Of a stretch of 36,993 nt of DNA, positions 25,171 to 33,657 are shown piece after piece; the first letter of the stretch is position 1, and each line of letters begins with the position of its first letter. The stretch comes from Gemmatimonadaceae bacterium (GTDB lineage Bacteria > Gemmatimonadota > Gemmatimonadetes > Gemmatimonadales > Gemmatimonadaceae). The position numbers were made by a program, and so were the translations under genes. Location of the stretch: contig JADKJT010000025.1 in assembly GCA_016720905.1 (NCBI GenBank), positions 1 to 36,993 of the forward strand. The letters run 5' to 3'. The notes under the pieces were generated by a model. It searched no databases. It was not told where the DNA came from and saw only the letters and a list, made by a program, of their open reading frames with translations.

Positions 25171-26817
25171 ATGCGCCTGCACCCCAGCGGCCACATCGAC
25201 GGATTCGCGCGCGCGCAGCTGCCGCCCGCTGAGCAATGGCCAGTGATGCCGTTGGAAGGCGTGTACGATGCGCCGCCGCGCCTGAACGCGGCGGTGGAAC
25301 TGCTTGATCGCGCGGTTGAGGAAGGATGCGGCGAACGCGTGGCGCTGGTCACTCCCGATGGCCATGGCGGCTGGGAGGAGATCAGCTATGCACAGCTCCA
25401 ACAACAGGTGGACGCGCTCGCGCACGTGCTGGTGCATGACCTGCAGCTGGTGGCGGGGAATCGCGTGCTGTTGCGTGGCTTCAACGGCCGCTGGATGACG
25501 GTGGCGTGGCTGGCAACGGTAAAGGCCGGCATGGTGGCCGTGACGACCATGCCGATGCTGCGGTCCACGGAATTGCGCGTGGTGATCGAGCGCGCGGAGT
25601 GCAGCGCGGCGCTGTGCGACGTGCGGCTGTTGGACGATCTCGCCAGTGCGGCGGTGGGCGCCCATGGGGTGCGGGCCTTGCGGACGTGGGGTGGTGATGG
25701 CGCCGATCGGCTGGAACTGGCGATGGCCCATCACCACGAGCCATTTACCGCGTGCCAGACGGCCAGCGATGACGTGGCCCTGATTGCGTTCACGTCGGGA
25801 ACCACGGGCGTGCCCAAGGGGTGCATGCATTTCCATCGCGATGTCATGGCGATGTGCCGAGGCTTTGCGGCGCAGGTGCTGCACATTGGTGCCGGCGACC
25901 GTTGCATTGGCACGCCACCCATTGCGTTCACTTTTGGACTGGGCGGGTTGTTGTGCTTTCCCTTGGCGGTGCGCGGGAGTGCGGTGCTGATGGAGCGGGC
26001 CACGCCTGAGGCACTGCTGGACGCGGTGGCCGCCACCGGCGCGACCGTCTGTTTCACCGCACCCAGCTTCTATCGCCACATGGCGCTGGCCATCACGCAG
26101 CACCCGGGGCGATTCAACACGACGTCACTGCGAGCCAGCGTGTCGGCGGGTGAAGCACTACCCGATGCCACGCGCACATTGTGGCGCAACGCCACCGGTG
26201 TCGAGATGCTCGATGGCATCGGAGCGACGGAGCTCATTCACATCTTCATCGCGGCCGCGGGCGATGACGTGCGTCCCGGCGCCATTGGTCGGGCCGTCCC
26301 GGGTTACGAAGTGGCCATTCTTGACGACGACTTGCGACCGGTGCCCAGTGGGGTGGTGGGACGCCTGGCCGTGCGCGGCCCCACGGGGTGCCGCTATCTC
26401 GCCGACACGCGACAAACCGGCTACGTGCAACACGGGTGGAACCTCACCGGTGACGCCTGCACGATGGACGACGACGGGTACGTGTATTTCAAGGCCCGCA
26501 CGGACGATCTCATCATTTCGTCGGGGTACAATATCGGCGCGCCAGAGGTGGAAGCGGCGCTGTTGCAGCACGACGCCGTCCTGGAGTGCGCCGTGATTGG
26601 TGTTCCAGACGTTGAGCGCGGACAGGCGGTGAAGGCATTTGTCGTGCTGAAGCCCGGACATGAAGACGCTGGCGGCGCGCTGGTGAGCACGCTGCAGGAG
26701 CACGTGAAAGCCACCATCGCCCCGTACAAATATCCTCGCCTCGTCGAGTTCGTGGCGGCACTTCCCAAAACGGATACCGGCAAGCTGCAACGCTTTCGGT
26801 TGAAGGAGACTCCGTGA
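25171..26817 (+). CDS. Aryl-CoA ligase, 2-aminobenzoate/benzoate-CoA ligase type
   Basis: This 548-residue acyl-adenylate-forming enzyme makes an aryl-CoA thioester from ATP, CoA and the free acid. Motifs are the P-loop FTSGTTGVPKGCMHFHRD (the HFHRD extension is typical of aminobenzoate/benzoate ligases), DGIGATELIHIF, TGDACTMDDDGYVYFKARTDD, SGYNIGAPEVE and a C-terminal KTDTGKLQR with the adenylation Lys. The start is ATG 25171; GTG 25165, better spaced from GAGG, would add two residues. It lies 13 bases after the dehydrogenase stop and its stop overlaps the RidA start. Its place with the ACMR-type enzyme makes 2-aminobenzoate the favoured substrate; benzoate or salicylate cannot be excluded. 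Confidence 0.9.
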   Translation: MRLHPSGHIDGFARAQLPPAEQWPVMPLEGVYDAPPRLNAAVELLDRAVEEGCGERVALVTPDGHGGWEEISYAQLQQQVDALAHVLVHDLQLVAGNRVLLRGFNGRWMTVAWLATVKAGMVAVTTMPMLRSTELRVVIERAECSAALCDVRLLDDLASAAVGAHGVRALRTWGGDGADRLELAMAHHHEPFTACQTASDDVALIAFTSGTTGVPKGCMHFHRDVMAMCRGFAAQVLHIGAGDRCIGTPPIAFTFGLGGLLCFPLAVRGSAVLMERATPEALLDAVAATGATVCFTAPSFYRHMALAITQHPGRFNTTSLRASVSAGEALPDATRTLWRNATGVEMLDGIGATELIHIFIAAAGDDVRPGAIGRAVPGYEVAILDDDLRPVPSGVVGRLAVRGPTGCRYLADTRQTGYVQHGWNLTGDACTMDDDGYVYFKARTDDLIISSGYNIGAPEVEAALLQHDAVLECAVIGVPDVERGQAVKAFVVLKPGHEDAGGALVSTLQEHVKATIAPYKYPRLVEFVAALPKTDTGKLQRFRLKETP

Positions 26818-27227
26818 TACATCGGACGCTGCAACCTGAGGGATGGCCGCGACCGCGCGGGTACGCCAACGGCATCTCCGCCCGTGGCCGACTGGTGCAT
26901 GTGGCCGGACAGATCGGCTGGAATGCCCGCGAGCAGTTGGTGAGTACCGATCTGGTGGCGCAGGCCCGTCAGGCGTTGTGCAACATCGTGGACGTGCTGG
27001 CCTGCGACGGCGCGCGCCCCGAGCATCTGGTGCGATTGACGTGGTACGTAGTTGACCGCGGCGCGTATGTGGCCAACGCCCAAAGGTTGGGTGAGGCCTA
27101 TCGTGAGGTGATCGGACGCCACTACCCCGCGATGTCCGCTGTGCAAGTGAGTGCGCTCATTGAACCGGGCGCCCTGGTGGAGATTGAGGCCACGGCGGTG
27201 GTGCCCGACGATCCGACCGACCAGTGA
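26814..27227 (+). CDS. RidA/YjgF family protein, probable imine hydrolase of the aryl-CoA pathway
   Basis: This 137-residue chorismate-mutase-like fold protein has GRLVHVAGQIG, ARQALCNIVDVLA, VRLTWYVVDR and YPAMSAVQVSALIEPGALVEIEA. RidA proteins hydrolyse reactive enamines and imines to ketone and ammonia. Classical RidA has Arg in the YPAR segment, which grips the substrate carboxylate; here it is Met107, while the downstream Glu pair of VEIEA is kept. That fits a Rid subgroup that does not use a free carboxylate. It starts with GTG overlapping the ligase stop (GTGA) and is the last operon gene. The job inferred is removal of the ring amino group from an imine made after ring reduction. It ends two bases before the convergent hydrolase gene. 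Confidence 0.85.
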   Translation: MIHRTLQPEGWPRPRGYANGISARGRLVHVAGQIGWNAREQLVSTDLVAQARQALCNIVDVLACDGARPEHLVRLTWYVVDRGAYVANAQRLGEAYREVIGRHYPAMSAVQVSALIEPGALVEIEATAVVPDDPTDQ

Positions 27228-27229
27228 CG

Positions 27230-28096
27230 TCAAGGCGCCGGTAACGGCAAGACCGTAGCACCGCTGCTTGAGGGCGCCAGCACGAATCGGTGAATCAGCT
27301 GCGCGTATTCATCCGGTCCCAGCACAAGTGGGATATCCGTGTGATTCCCGCCGTGAATGCGTATCAGGCGTTTGATGGTCGCTCGGCTGGCGGCGAACAG
27401 TGATTCGCTGAAGGCGTACGGCAGGAACGTGTCGGCATCGCCGTGCAACAGCAGGGTGGGCGCCGACACGAGCGGGATGGCCGCCAGATTGTCGTACCGA
27501 TCACGCATGAGCCATTCACCGGGCACGGCGAGGATGGTACCGCTGCGCACCAGCCCTTCGCTGTTGGTGAACGCGCTCTCCACGATCAGCGCCCGCGGCG
27601 TCACGACGTGCGCGGCCAGATGAATGGCGCACACGCCTCCGAGCGAGAATCCGTTGATGGCCAGCGACGAATCGGCCACGCCGCGGGCGCGCAGGAACGC
27701 CAGCGCCGCTTCGCCGTCGGCTCGCATGGTGGCCTCGCTGGAGGTCCCTGTGCTGCGCCCGAATCCGCGGTAGTCGAAGGTGAGCACGTCGAAACCGGTG
27801 CGCCAGAACGCCTCGACGCGATCCCAGTACTGCTCCATGCTCTCCTTGTTACCGTGACAGAACAGCATCGTGAAGCGCGGCGTGGTGCCCGGGCGCCGGG
27901 CCATGGCATACGCCACGCGATCATCGCCTACACGCCACTCGCCTTCCATCCGCAGCGAGTCCGGGATGACCCGGCTGGACAGGTTGTACGAATCCAGATG
28001 TCGCTCGTTGAACAGGAACGCGTCCAACGAGCAGGCGGAGGACACGGTCAGGGCGCCCAGAACGATCACGTGGAAGATGCGGCGCGCGGCGATCAT
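27230..28096 (-). CDS. Lipid-anchored alpha/beta-hydrolase
   Basis: This 288-residue alpha/beta-hydrolase-fold protein has a lipoprotein signal (LTVSSAC, Cys22). The catalytic set is visible: oxyanion CHGNKES, nucleophile GFSLGG, acid GDADTF and base GGNHTD. It resembles the BEM46/YfhR group of membrane-linked serine hydrolases, which often lack a known substrate. Its ATG overlaps the stop of the upstream lipoprotein gene (ATGA), so the pair is one unit. It converges on the catabolic operon with a gap of two bases and no visible terminator. Confidence 0.88.
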   Translation of the reverse strand: MIAARRIFHVIVLGALTVSSACSLDAFLFNERHLDSYNLSSRVIPDSLRMEGEWRVGDDRVAYAMARRPGTTPRFTMLFCHGNKESMEQYWDRVEAFWRTGFDVLTFDYRGFGRSTGTSSEATMRADGEAALAFLRARGVADSSLAINGFSLGGVCAIHLAAHVVTPRALIVESAFTNSEGLVRSGTILAVPGEWLMRDRYDNLAAIPLVSAPTLLLHGDADTFLPYAFSESLFAASRATIKRLIRIHGGNHTDIPLVLGPDEYAQLIHRFVLAPSSSGATVLPLPAP

Positions 28097-28746
28097 GGGA
28101 CACGGCCTCGGCGCAGGGTAAGCCCAAGTTGCAGCGCCATCACTCCGCGGCCGCGCACACTCGACTCTCCCTCAAACACACCGGCACGCGTATCCGCATT
28201 GGCGGCCATCCACTTGAACTCCGCCTGGAGCGCCGCACGACGCGTCACGGTGCGCTGTATACCGAAGAGCGGGTTGATCAGCAGGGCCGGCGTGCCCGAG
28301 AACTGCGCGATGGCATTGCCACCGGCGTACACCAGTGCACGCTCACCGGCGCGCCAACTGCCCACCACGCCAACCGATGGATACACGCGCGCGCCGCCTT
28401 TGCCGGCAAACAGATACGCCTGCGCCGTGCCCGCGACGGCAGGCCGCGCCGCGTGTTGTGACGCAAACTGTCGCGTCGCGGCAAGTTCGCCGCCGGCGAC
28501 ACCGAACGCCGCCATGGTGCCATGCACGGCACCGCCGAGTGTGAGATCATCCGTTACCCCATGCTGCCAGCCGACCGAGAGATACGGCACCAGCTTGGTT
28601 GGCACCGCGTCCGGCAGAAACGGGCCGCCAAGCGACGTGGTCCACGCGGAGGTGCCTCGAGGCAGCGGCCGCACGATGTGCGTGGCACTGCAGGCCGACA
28701 GGATGATGGCGCCAAGAACACACGCGCCCATTGTCAATTGACGCAT
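28093..28746 (-). CDS. Predicted outer-membrane-like lipoprotein, unknown function
   Basis: I do not recognise the family. This 217-residue protein has the signal MRQLTMGACVLGAIILSAC (lipobox LSAC, Cys19). Alternating hydrophobic/polar beta strands with many Gly and aromatic residues follow, for example LVPYLSVGWQHG, ARVYPSVGVVGSW and GVMALQLGLTLRRG, as in small outer-membrane barrels. The start is ATG 28746; an upstream frame gives an unlikely Arg/Cys-rich extension. It is coupled to the following hydrolase gene. Confidence 0.75.
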   Translation of the reverse strand: MRQLTMGACVLGAIILSACSATHIVRPLPRGTSAWTTSLGGPFLPDAVPTKLVPYLSVGWQHGVTDDLTLGGAVHGTMAAFGVAGGELAATRQFASQHAARPAVAGTAQAYLFAGKGGARVYPSVGVVGSWRAGERALVYAGGNAIAQFSGTPALLINPLFGIQRTVTRRAALQAEFKWMAANADTRAGVFEGESSVRGRGVMALQLGLTLRRGRVP

Positions 28747-28890
28747 GTGGCAACGGTGTCTGCACTCGTCACGCCAGGCAATGCGGAAAACTCCTACGTC
28801 GCACTTCCCACGCGGCTCCAGCCTTCGTCGCTGGAGCGTGAGTCCCGCACCGCTGCACAAGGCACACGGTGCGGGCTCACGGCATGGTAT

Positions 28891-29424
28891 TTACGGCGTC
28901 ACATCCACCTGGGCATAGATAGCCGTCAACACGGACAACCCCGACGGTGCGGCCGACGAGAACTGGCCGCCGTCACACAGCGTGATCGAGCCCTTGTTCT
29001 GGATGGCATTGAGCAGCACCGAGACACCGGCCGGATTGCGCACCAGCAGCGACGAGGTGAGGATCGACTGCGGGGTGTTGAACGACGTCCACGGCCCCGA
29101 GTAGGTGACGACGGTGGTGCCGTTCACGGTGACCGCGCCGCTCACGATGTTGCCGGTGTAGGCACCCACCGTCTGCAGTGTCGCATCCACGAAGCGCGCT
29201 CCTTGCACTTCGTACTTGGAATCGATGTAGTCACTGGCGGTCTTGGTGACGCAGTTGGGGGGATTATTGAAGTTGACCGCCCCGGCGGTGATGTTGTACG
29301 TCTGCTTGATGTCCTTGACGTTGAGCGTCACGACCAGCGGATCGGTGATGGAAAAGCACTTCGCGCCCATCACGATCATCGTGGCGGTCGCGAGCAGCAG
29401 GTGAGTCTTCCAGCGTCGAAGCAT
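28891..29424 (-). CDS. Exported protein of unknown function
   Basis: This 177-residue protein has a signal sequence (MLRRWKTHLLLATATMIVMG, then AKC, so possibly a lipoprotein, though the lipobox is not canonical). A beta-rich body of no family known to me follows, with a second Cys in PPNCVTK and a third in TLCDGG. The start is ATG 29424 after AGGAG. It lies 57 bp downstream of the DUF6588-like gene on the same strand, so the two are probably co-transcribed. Likely envelope-located. Confidence 0.7.
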   Translation of the reverse strand: MLRRWKTHLLLATATMIVMGAKCFSITDPLVVTLNVKDIKQTYNITAGAVNFNNPPNCVTKTASDYIDSKYEVQGARFVDATLQTVGAYTGNIVSGAVTVNGTTVVTYSGPWTSFNTPQSILTSSLLVRNPAGVSVLLNAIQNKGSITLCDGGQFSSAAPSGLSVLTAIYAQVDVTP

Positions 29425-29481
29425 CCTGAACTCCTGAAGGCGGACACCGCCTTCGCCGTATGAAGACGAGTCAGTGTCGAA

Positions 29482-30414
29482 TCAGCGGCCGAACCGCAGG
29501 CCGGCCGAATAGGACGTGAACGAACCGATGCCCGCCGTGCCGAACAGCTTGAACAGCTTGGCGTTGAGCGTGGCCCCCGCGACAAAACGGACCTGTCGTT
29601 TGGCGGTCACATCCACATTCACCGCGGGAGTGGTCGCCTGCGGATCGGTGGACGTGTATTGGAGATTCATCGTGCCGCCGGACGATTCCACACCACCCAT
29701 CACAGAAAGGGCGCCCAGGTCCTTGCCGATATTCGCGCCAAACGTGAGACCGGTGGCGTCGGCGAGATCACCAAAGGTGAGTACGCTATACGACCCGCTG
29801 AGCGCGATGTCGACCGGGAGGTCCTTGAAGTACTGATTGAGTCCGTGGCGAATGCCTATCCCGTACATCGACAGCGTGGGGAGGTCCTCGTCGGGATAGA
29901 GTGACGACATGAACGAGGAACTGAAGTACCGCACCACCAATTCCGTTCCCAGCACGCCACTCACGCGAATTTGCGGGATGGCCACGGGAAAGATGCTGGC
30001 GTCGAGAATCCCGTCGGAGGTGCGATAGGCAATGCCGGACAGGCTCGCGTGATTCTGCACCGGGGCCGTGCCCCCAAAGACCGTCGGGGTTTTATACGAC
30101 GAAGGCTGGAAGCCCGTGGGGGTCAGGGTGGTGAAGGTCTTCATGCTGGTGGAGATCATGGTGGTGGCTCCCACCAGTTCCAGCGAAAACCCTCCTTTCA
30201 TGGACGGGGCGGCGTTGGCGAAATACCCACTGCTGAGGCTGGCAGTGAGTGCATCCGCCAAGGGCTGCATGTAGCCCTTGATGTTCGTGGTGCCAAACTG
30301 GCGAATCGCCTCTTCGAGACTGCTTTGTGCCGACAGTGGGGTCGCCACGGCACACAGCAGGATGGCAAGCGCGCCGGTCCGGGCAGTCCGGCACTGTGCA
30401 CGACAGATAGGCAT
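29482..30414 (-). CDS. DUF6588-like exported envelope protein
   Basis: This 310-residue protein has a signal peptide (ending about PLSAQS) and a beta-barrel-like body. Landmarks are YMQPLADALTASLSSGYF, GGFSLELVGATTMI, TVFGG, MYGIGIRHGLNQYFKDLPV and the C-terminal SYSAGLRFGR with a terminal aromatic-containing strand. These recall DUF6588 proteins of Bacteroidota and Gemmatimonadota, assigned from memory and not from a search. The start is ATG 30414 after GGAG. The function is unknown; an outer-membrane location is likely. Confidence 0.75.
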   Translation of the reverse strand: MPICRAQCRTARTGALAILLCAVATPLSAQSSLEEAIRQFGTTNIKGYMQPLADALTASLSSGYFANAAPSMKGGFSLELVGATTMISTSMKTFTTLTPTGFQPSSYKTPTVFGGTAPVQNHASLSGIAYRTSDGILDASIFPVAIPQIRVSGVLGTELVVRYFSSSFMSSLYPDEDLPTLSMYGIGIRHGLNQYFKDLPVDIALSGSYSVLTFGDLADATGLTFGANIGKDLGALSVMGGVESSGGTMNLQYTSTDPQATTPAVNVDVTAKRQVRFVAGATLNAKLFKLFGTAGIGSFTSYSAGLRFGR

Positions 30415-30531
30415 GGCTTGCTCCGCGTGAAGGGACGCTCTAGCATCGTCACCGCGGAGGGCCGCCGTCAGTCAGGGAATTCCGGAAAGCCAGCCGGAAC
30501 GACTCAGTGAGTTCGAAGGTTGTTCGCTAGC

Positions 30532-31413
30532 TCAGTTCCGAGCCAGCTCCTCGAATACCGCCCGCAGGAATCGCTCATGACCGCCCGGCCACTCCTTCTC
30601 ATAGGGGGCGGTGAGCTTGAGGGCCAGCACCTGGTCAATGGATTTCCCGGCCCGGACCTCCCGTTGCACCCGCTCCCGGACGGTAAAGACGGCATCCCGC
30701 CATGCCTTCAGGCGATTGCGATCGGTCACCTGACCGTGGCCCGGAACGATTCTGGTCTGGTCGTTGCTCATGGCGTAGACCTTGTCTGCGGCGCTGATCA
30801 CGCCATGCACCGAGCCGCCGCTGGAGCGGTCAATGAACGGGAGCCCCGCGTTGTTGAACACATCCCCCATGTGAATCACGTTCGCCTTCAGGAAGTGGAC
30901 GATCGCGTCACCGTCGGTGTGTGCCGGCGCCACATGGGTTACCATGACCGAATCCCCATTGAGGTGGAGCGTGACCCCGTCGTTGAAGGTTACCACTGGC
31001 AGCGCGGCCCTGGGCGACGGCGGCTCCCGGCGATTCATGGCCGCCATGAACTGCTCGGTGGACATCCGCTTGCGCACGTTGTCATGGGCCATGATGAGCA
31101 CACCCGCGTTCCCGAAGTTCTCATTCCCGCCGGTGTGGTCGAAATGCCAGTGGGTGTTGACCACGAACTTCACCGGCTTGTCAGTGAGCGTCCGGATGGC
31201 GGCGAGGATCTTCGGTGTCAGCGGTGCAAACTGATCATCAATGATGAAGACGCCGTCATCGCCGATCGACACACCGATATTGCCGCCGGATCCGAACAGC
31301 ACGTGCACCCCGGGCGCCAACTGCACCGGGCGCACCTGCACTGTATCGTAGTTGACCTGGGCGCCTGCCGAAGTGGACACAGCGAGCAGGAGAAGCGCGA
31401 CGAGTGACCGCAT
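30532..31413 (-). CDS. Exported metallo-beta-lactamase-fold hydrolase
   Basis: This 293-residue periplasmic MBL-fold enzyme has a signal peptide (MRSLVALLLLAVSTSAGAQ). The two-metal site is the HWHFDHTGG motif, with further ligands in APAHTDGDA (His), MGDVF (Asp) and VPGHG (His). It has the same subfamily look as quinoprotein-relay or SoxH-like MBL hydrolases rather than true antibiotic lactamases, but specificity cannot be read. The start is ATG 31413, so the signal begins at the right place; an upstream frame adds 41 non-signal residues. It follows the S9 peptidase gene by 38 bases and is likely in the same transcript. Confidence 0.88.
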   Translation of the reverse strand: MRSLVALLLLAVSTSAGAQVNYDTVQVRPVQLAPGVHVLFGSGGNIGVSIGDDGVFIIDDQFAPLTPKILAAIRTLTDKPVKFVVNTHWHFDHTGGNENFGNAGVLIMAHDNVRKRMSTEQFMAAMNRREPPSPRAALPVVTFNDGVTLHLNGDSVMVTHVAPAHTDGDAIVHFLKANVIHMGDVFNNAGLPFIDRSSGGSVHGVISAADKVYAMSNDQTRIVPGHGQVTDRNRLKAWRDAVFTVRERVQREVRAGKSIDQVLALKLTAPYEKEWPGGHERFLRAVFEELARN

Positions 31414-31451
31414 AGTGTTGGTGGATTGACGTGAGATGACGCGCACGGTGC

Positions 31452-33587
31452 TCAGGGCGTTGTGGACGGGGTGACCGGCTTGAGCCAGCGATCCAGCCAC
31501 TGCCGCTCGTTCAGCATGCGATGCACGATGTTCCACAATCCGCCAATCGCGTGCGGCTGATCGGCGTACTGGATCATGCGCGTGGGGACCCCGTTCTTCT
31601 TGAGGGCCACGTACATCTGCTGCGCCTCGGAGTACGGCACCCGCTGGTCGATCTCCCCGTTGATGAACAGCGTGGGGGCCTTGGCCCGGTCGGCATAGGT
31701 GAGGGGTGACTGTCGGATCATGATCTCCCGCGCCTTGGCGTCCCAGGGGGCCCCGTAGAACTCAGTCTCCTTCGTGCGCGGGATGTCGGCGTTGCCATAG
31801 TCACTGGTCCAGTTCACGATGCCTGCGCCGGGAATCGCCGCCGCAAATCGATCGGGATACTGGGTAATGAGCCAGTTGGTCATGAAGCCGCCATAGGAAT
31901 GCCCGATGGTGGCCACGTGCCGCCGGTCGATGGCGAACCGACCCAGCACATGATCGATGCCGGCCATCACGTCCTGGCCATCCTTCGTGCCCCAGGCGCC
32001 CCAGGTGCCCCACAGGAATTGCTCGCCATAGTTCGTGGAACTGCGGAAGTTGACCTCCAGCACGAAGTACCCGTTGGCCGCCAGATACTGGTTCTTGAAG
32101 TTGAAGTTGTATTCAATGGCGCTGTGCGGACCGCCGTGATTGCTCACCACCAACGGATACGGGCCACCTGTTGATGTGTAGCCCAGCGGAAACGTGAGCC
32201 AGCCTTCAATGGGCGTGCCGTCAGCGCTTGAGAAGCGCAGCCGTTCTGGTGTGCTGAGCGCCAGCGTGCTGACCAGCGGCGCGTGCACCTGTGTCACCGG
32301 CACTTCGTGTGAGCCGTCGATATCGGCCACCCAGATTTCGGACGGCGCCTCGAAACGGCCCACCAGATACGCCATGCGCGAGAATGCCCGGTCAAAGCTG
32401 ATGCCGCTCACGCGACGTTCACCGGTGGTGACGGCCTGCACCGGTCCGCCGTTTGGGGCCACGCGAAAGAGATGTTGCGTGCCACCGACGCCGCCGGTGA
32501 AGTAGACCGCCTTGCTGTCGGGACTCCACACCGCGTTGGCGGGCAAGTAGTCCCAGTCGGCGGTCAGCACACGCTCGGCGCCACCTGCCGTGGGAATGAT
32601 CACCAGGTCGGTCGCGCCGCCGTGATCGAGCTGGCGCGCAATGACAACATCGGTGGTGAGTTGCCGAGTGCACAGCACCCACTGTCCATCGGGTGAAAGC
32701 AGGGCGCCGTTGTAGTCGTAGTCGTTGTTGGTGGTGAGACGGTGCAATTGCCCGTTGGTGGACACGGTCCACGCGTCCGTACGTCCGTACACTCGCTCAT
32801 TGCGATAAGTGGAATCGGCGCTGAACAGCAGGCCAGCGCCATCGCGCTTCCACTGCACATCCGTGGGGCGGAGGCCCAGCGCGGTCAGCGCGCGTGCCTC
32901 ACCACTGGCGACGGGGGTGAGATAAATCTCCTGCGGTGGACTCACCTCGGGATCGCGCACATTGGGCGTTGGGAACGCCGCGCCATCGCGATGAAAGTCC
33001 ATCCAGTCGAATTGCACGCCCTTGAAGCGCTCGTCGTGCCGTTTCTCGAATTCGGAGGCGAACACGCGTTCACGTTTCGGGGGCGGCACATCGCGCACCG
33101 TGGCGATCCACTTGCCGTCGGGGCTTGGCATCTCGCGTGGTGTGGCGCGGCCGTTCGATGCGCCGGCGACGGTGTCCATCCGATCGGGTTGTGCGGGATG
33201 GACTCGCAGGGTGCGTGAACCCACGACGAATCGCAATGAGCCGTCTTCGGCCCACGACGGCGCGGTTGCGTTCGCGCCGGCAGCACTCACCCGTCGCGAC
33301 ATTCCCAGCCGTTCGGCAGCCGCCAGCCATACTTCGCTCACGGTGCCGTTGGTGTCCTCCACGCGCGTGCTGACCGTGTACGACACCCATCGTCCATCGG
33401 GCGACAGTTCGGGCGCCCCCACCGTCTTGAGTCGGTAGTAGTCCTCGATCGTCAGCGGCCGCCCGCGCGGGGCCGTCTGCGCGCCAACGGGTACGGGTAC
33501 TGCCGCACTACTGATGGTCAGGCTCAGGCCAGCGATCGCCAGGCCAGCGAAGGCACGTGCCGTGTGACGTTCACGCATGCGAGACAT
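31452..33587 (-). CDS. Exported prolyl oligopeptidase-family (S9) peptidase
   Basis: This 711-residue secreted serine peptidase has a signal peptide ending near GAQTAP. An N-terminal seven-bladed propeller with TolB/WD-like repeats (ELSPDGRWVSYT, SPDGKWIATVRD, WSPDSKAVYFTGG) and a C-terminal alpha/beta-hydrolase domain follow. The catalytic triad is visible: GHSYGGFMTNW (Ser), GEIDQRVPYSEAQ (Asp) and DQPHAIGG (His). It cuts short peptides, often from the N-terminus. The start is ATG 33587 (ATG 33578 also possible); no clear ribosome site is seen. It is followed closely by the MBL gene. S9 peptidases of this type are very common in Gemmatimonadota. Confidence 0.92.
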   Translation of the reverse strand: MSRMRERHTARAFAGLAIAGLSLTISSAAVPVPVGAQTAPRGRPLTIEDYYRLKTVGAPELSPDGRWVSYTVSTRVEDTNGTVSEVWLAAAERLGMSRRVSAAGANATAPSWAEDGSLRFVVGSRTLRVHPAQPDRMDTVAGASNGRATPREMPSPDGKWIATVRDVPPPKRERVFASEFEKRHDERFKGVQFDWMDFHRDGAAFPTPNVRDPEVSPPQEIYLTPVASGEARALTALGLRPTDVQWKRDGAGLLFSADSTYRNERVYGRTDAWTVSTNGQLHRLTTNNDYDYNGALLSPDGQWVLCTRQLTTDVVIARQLDHGGATDLVIIPTAGGAERVLTADWDYLPANAVWSPDSKAVYFTGGVGGTQHLFRVAPNGGPVQAVTTGERRVSGISFDRAFSRMAYLVGRFEAPSEIWVADIDGSHEVPVTQVHAPLVSTLALSTPERLRFSSADGTPIEGWLTFPLGYTSTGGPYPLVVSNHGGPHSAIEYNFNFKNQYLAANGYFVLEVNFRSSTNYGEQFLWGTWGAWGTKDGQDVMAGIDHVLGRFAIDRRHVATIGHSYGGFMTNWLITQYPDRFAAAIPGAGIVNWTSDYGNADIPRTKETEFYGAPWDAKAREIMIRQSPLTYADRAKAPTLFINGEIDQRVPYSEAQQMYVALKKNGVPTRMIQYADQPHAIGGLWNIVHRMLNERQWLDRWLKPVTPSTTP

Positions 33588-33657
33588 CCGGAAGGAGATG
33601 CCGGAGAATTGGGCACCGCGCCGATACACTGTCAATCCGGCGCCCGCATGGATGATC

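Noticed and set aside
27443..28741. Long plus-strand open frame (432 codons) opposite the hydrolase and lipoprotein genes
   Set aside because: It spans two good minus-strand genes with lipoboxes and catalytic motifs; its own translation shows no motif.
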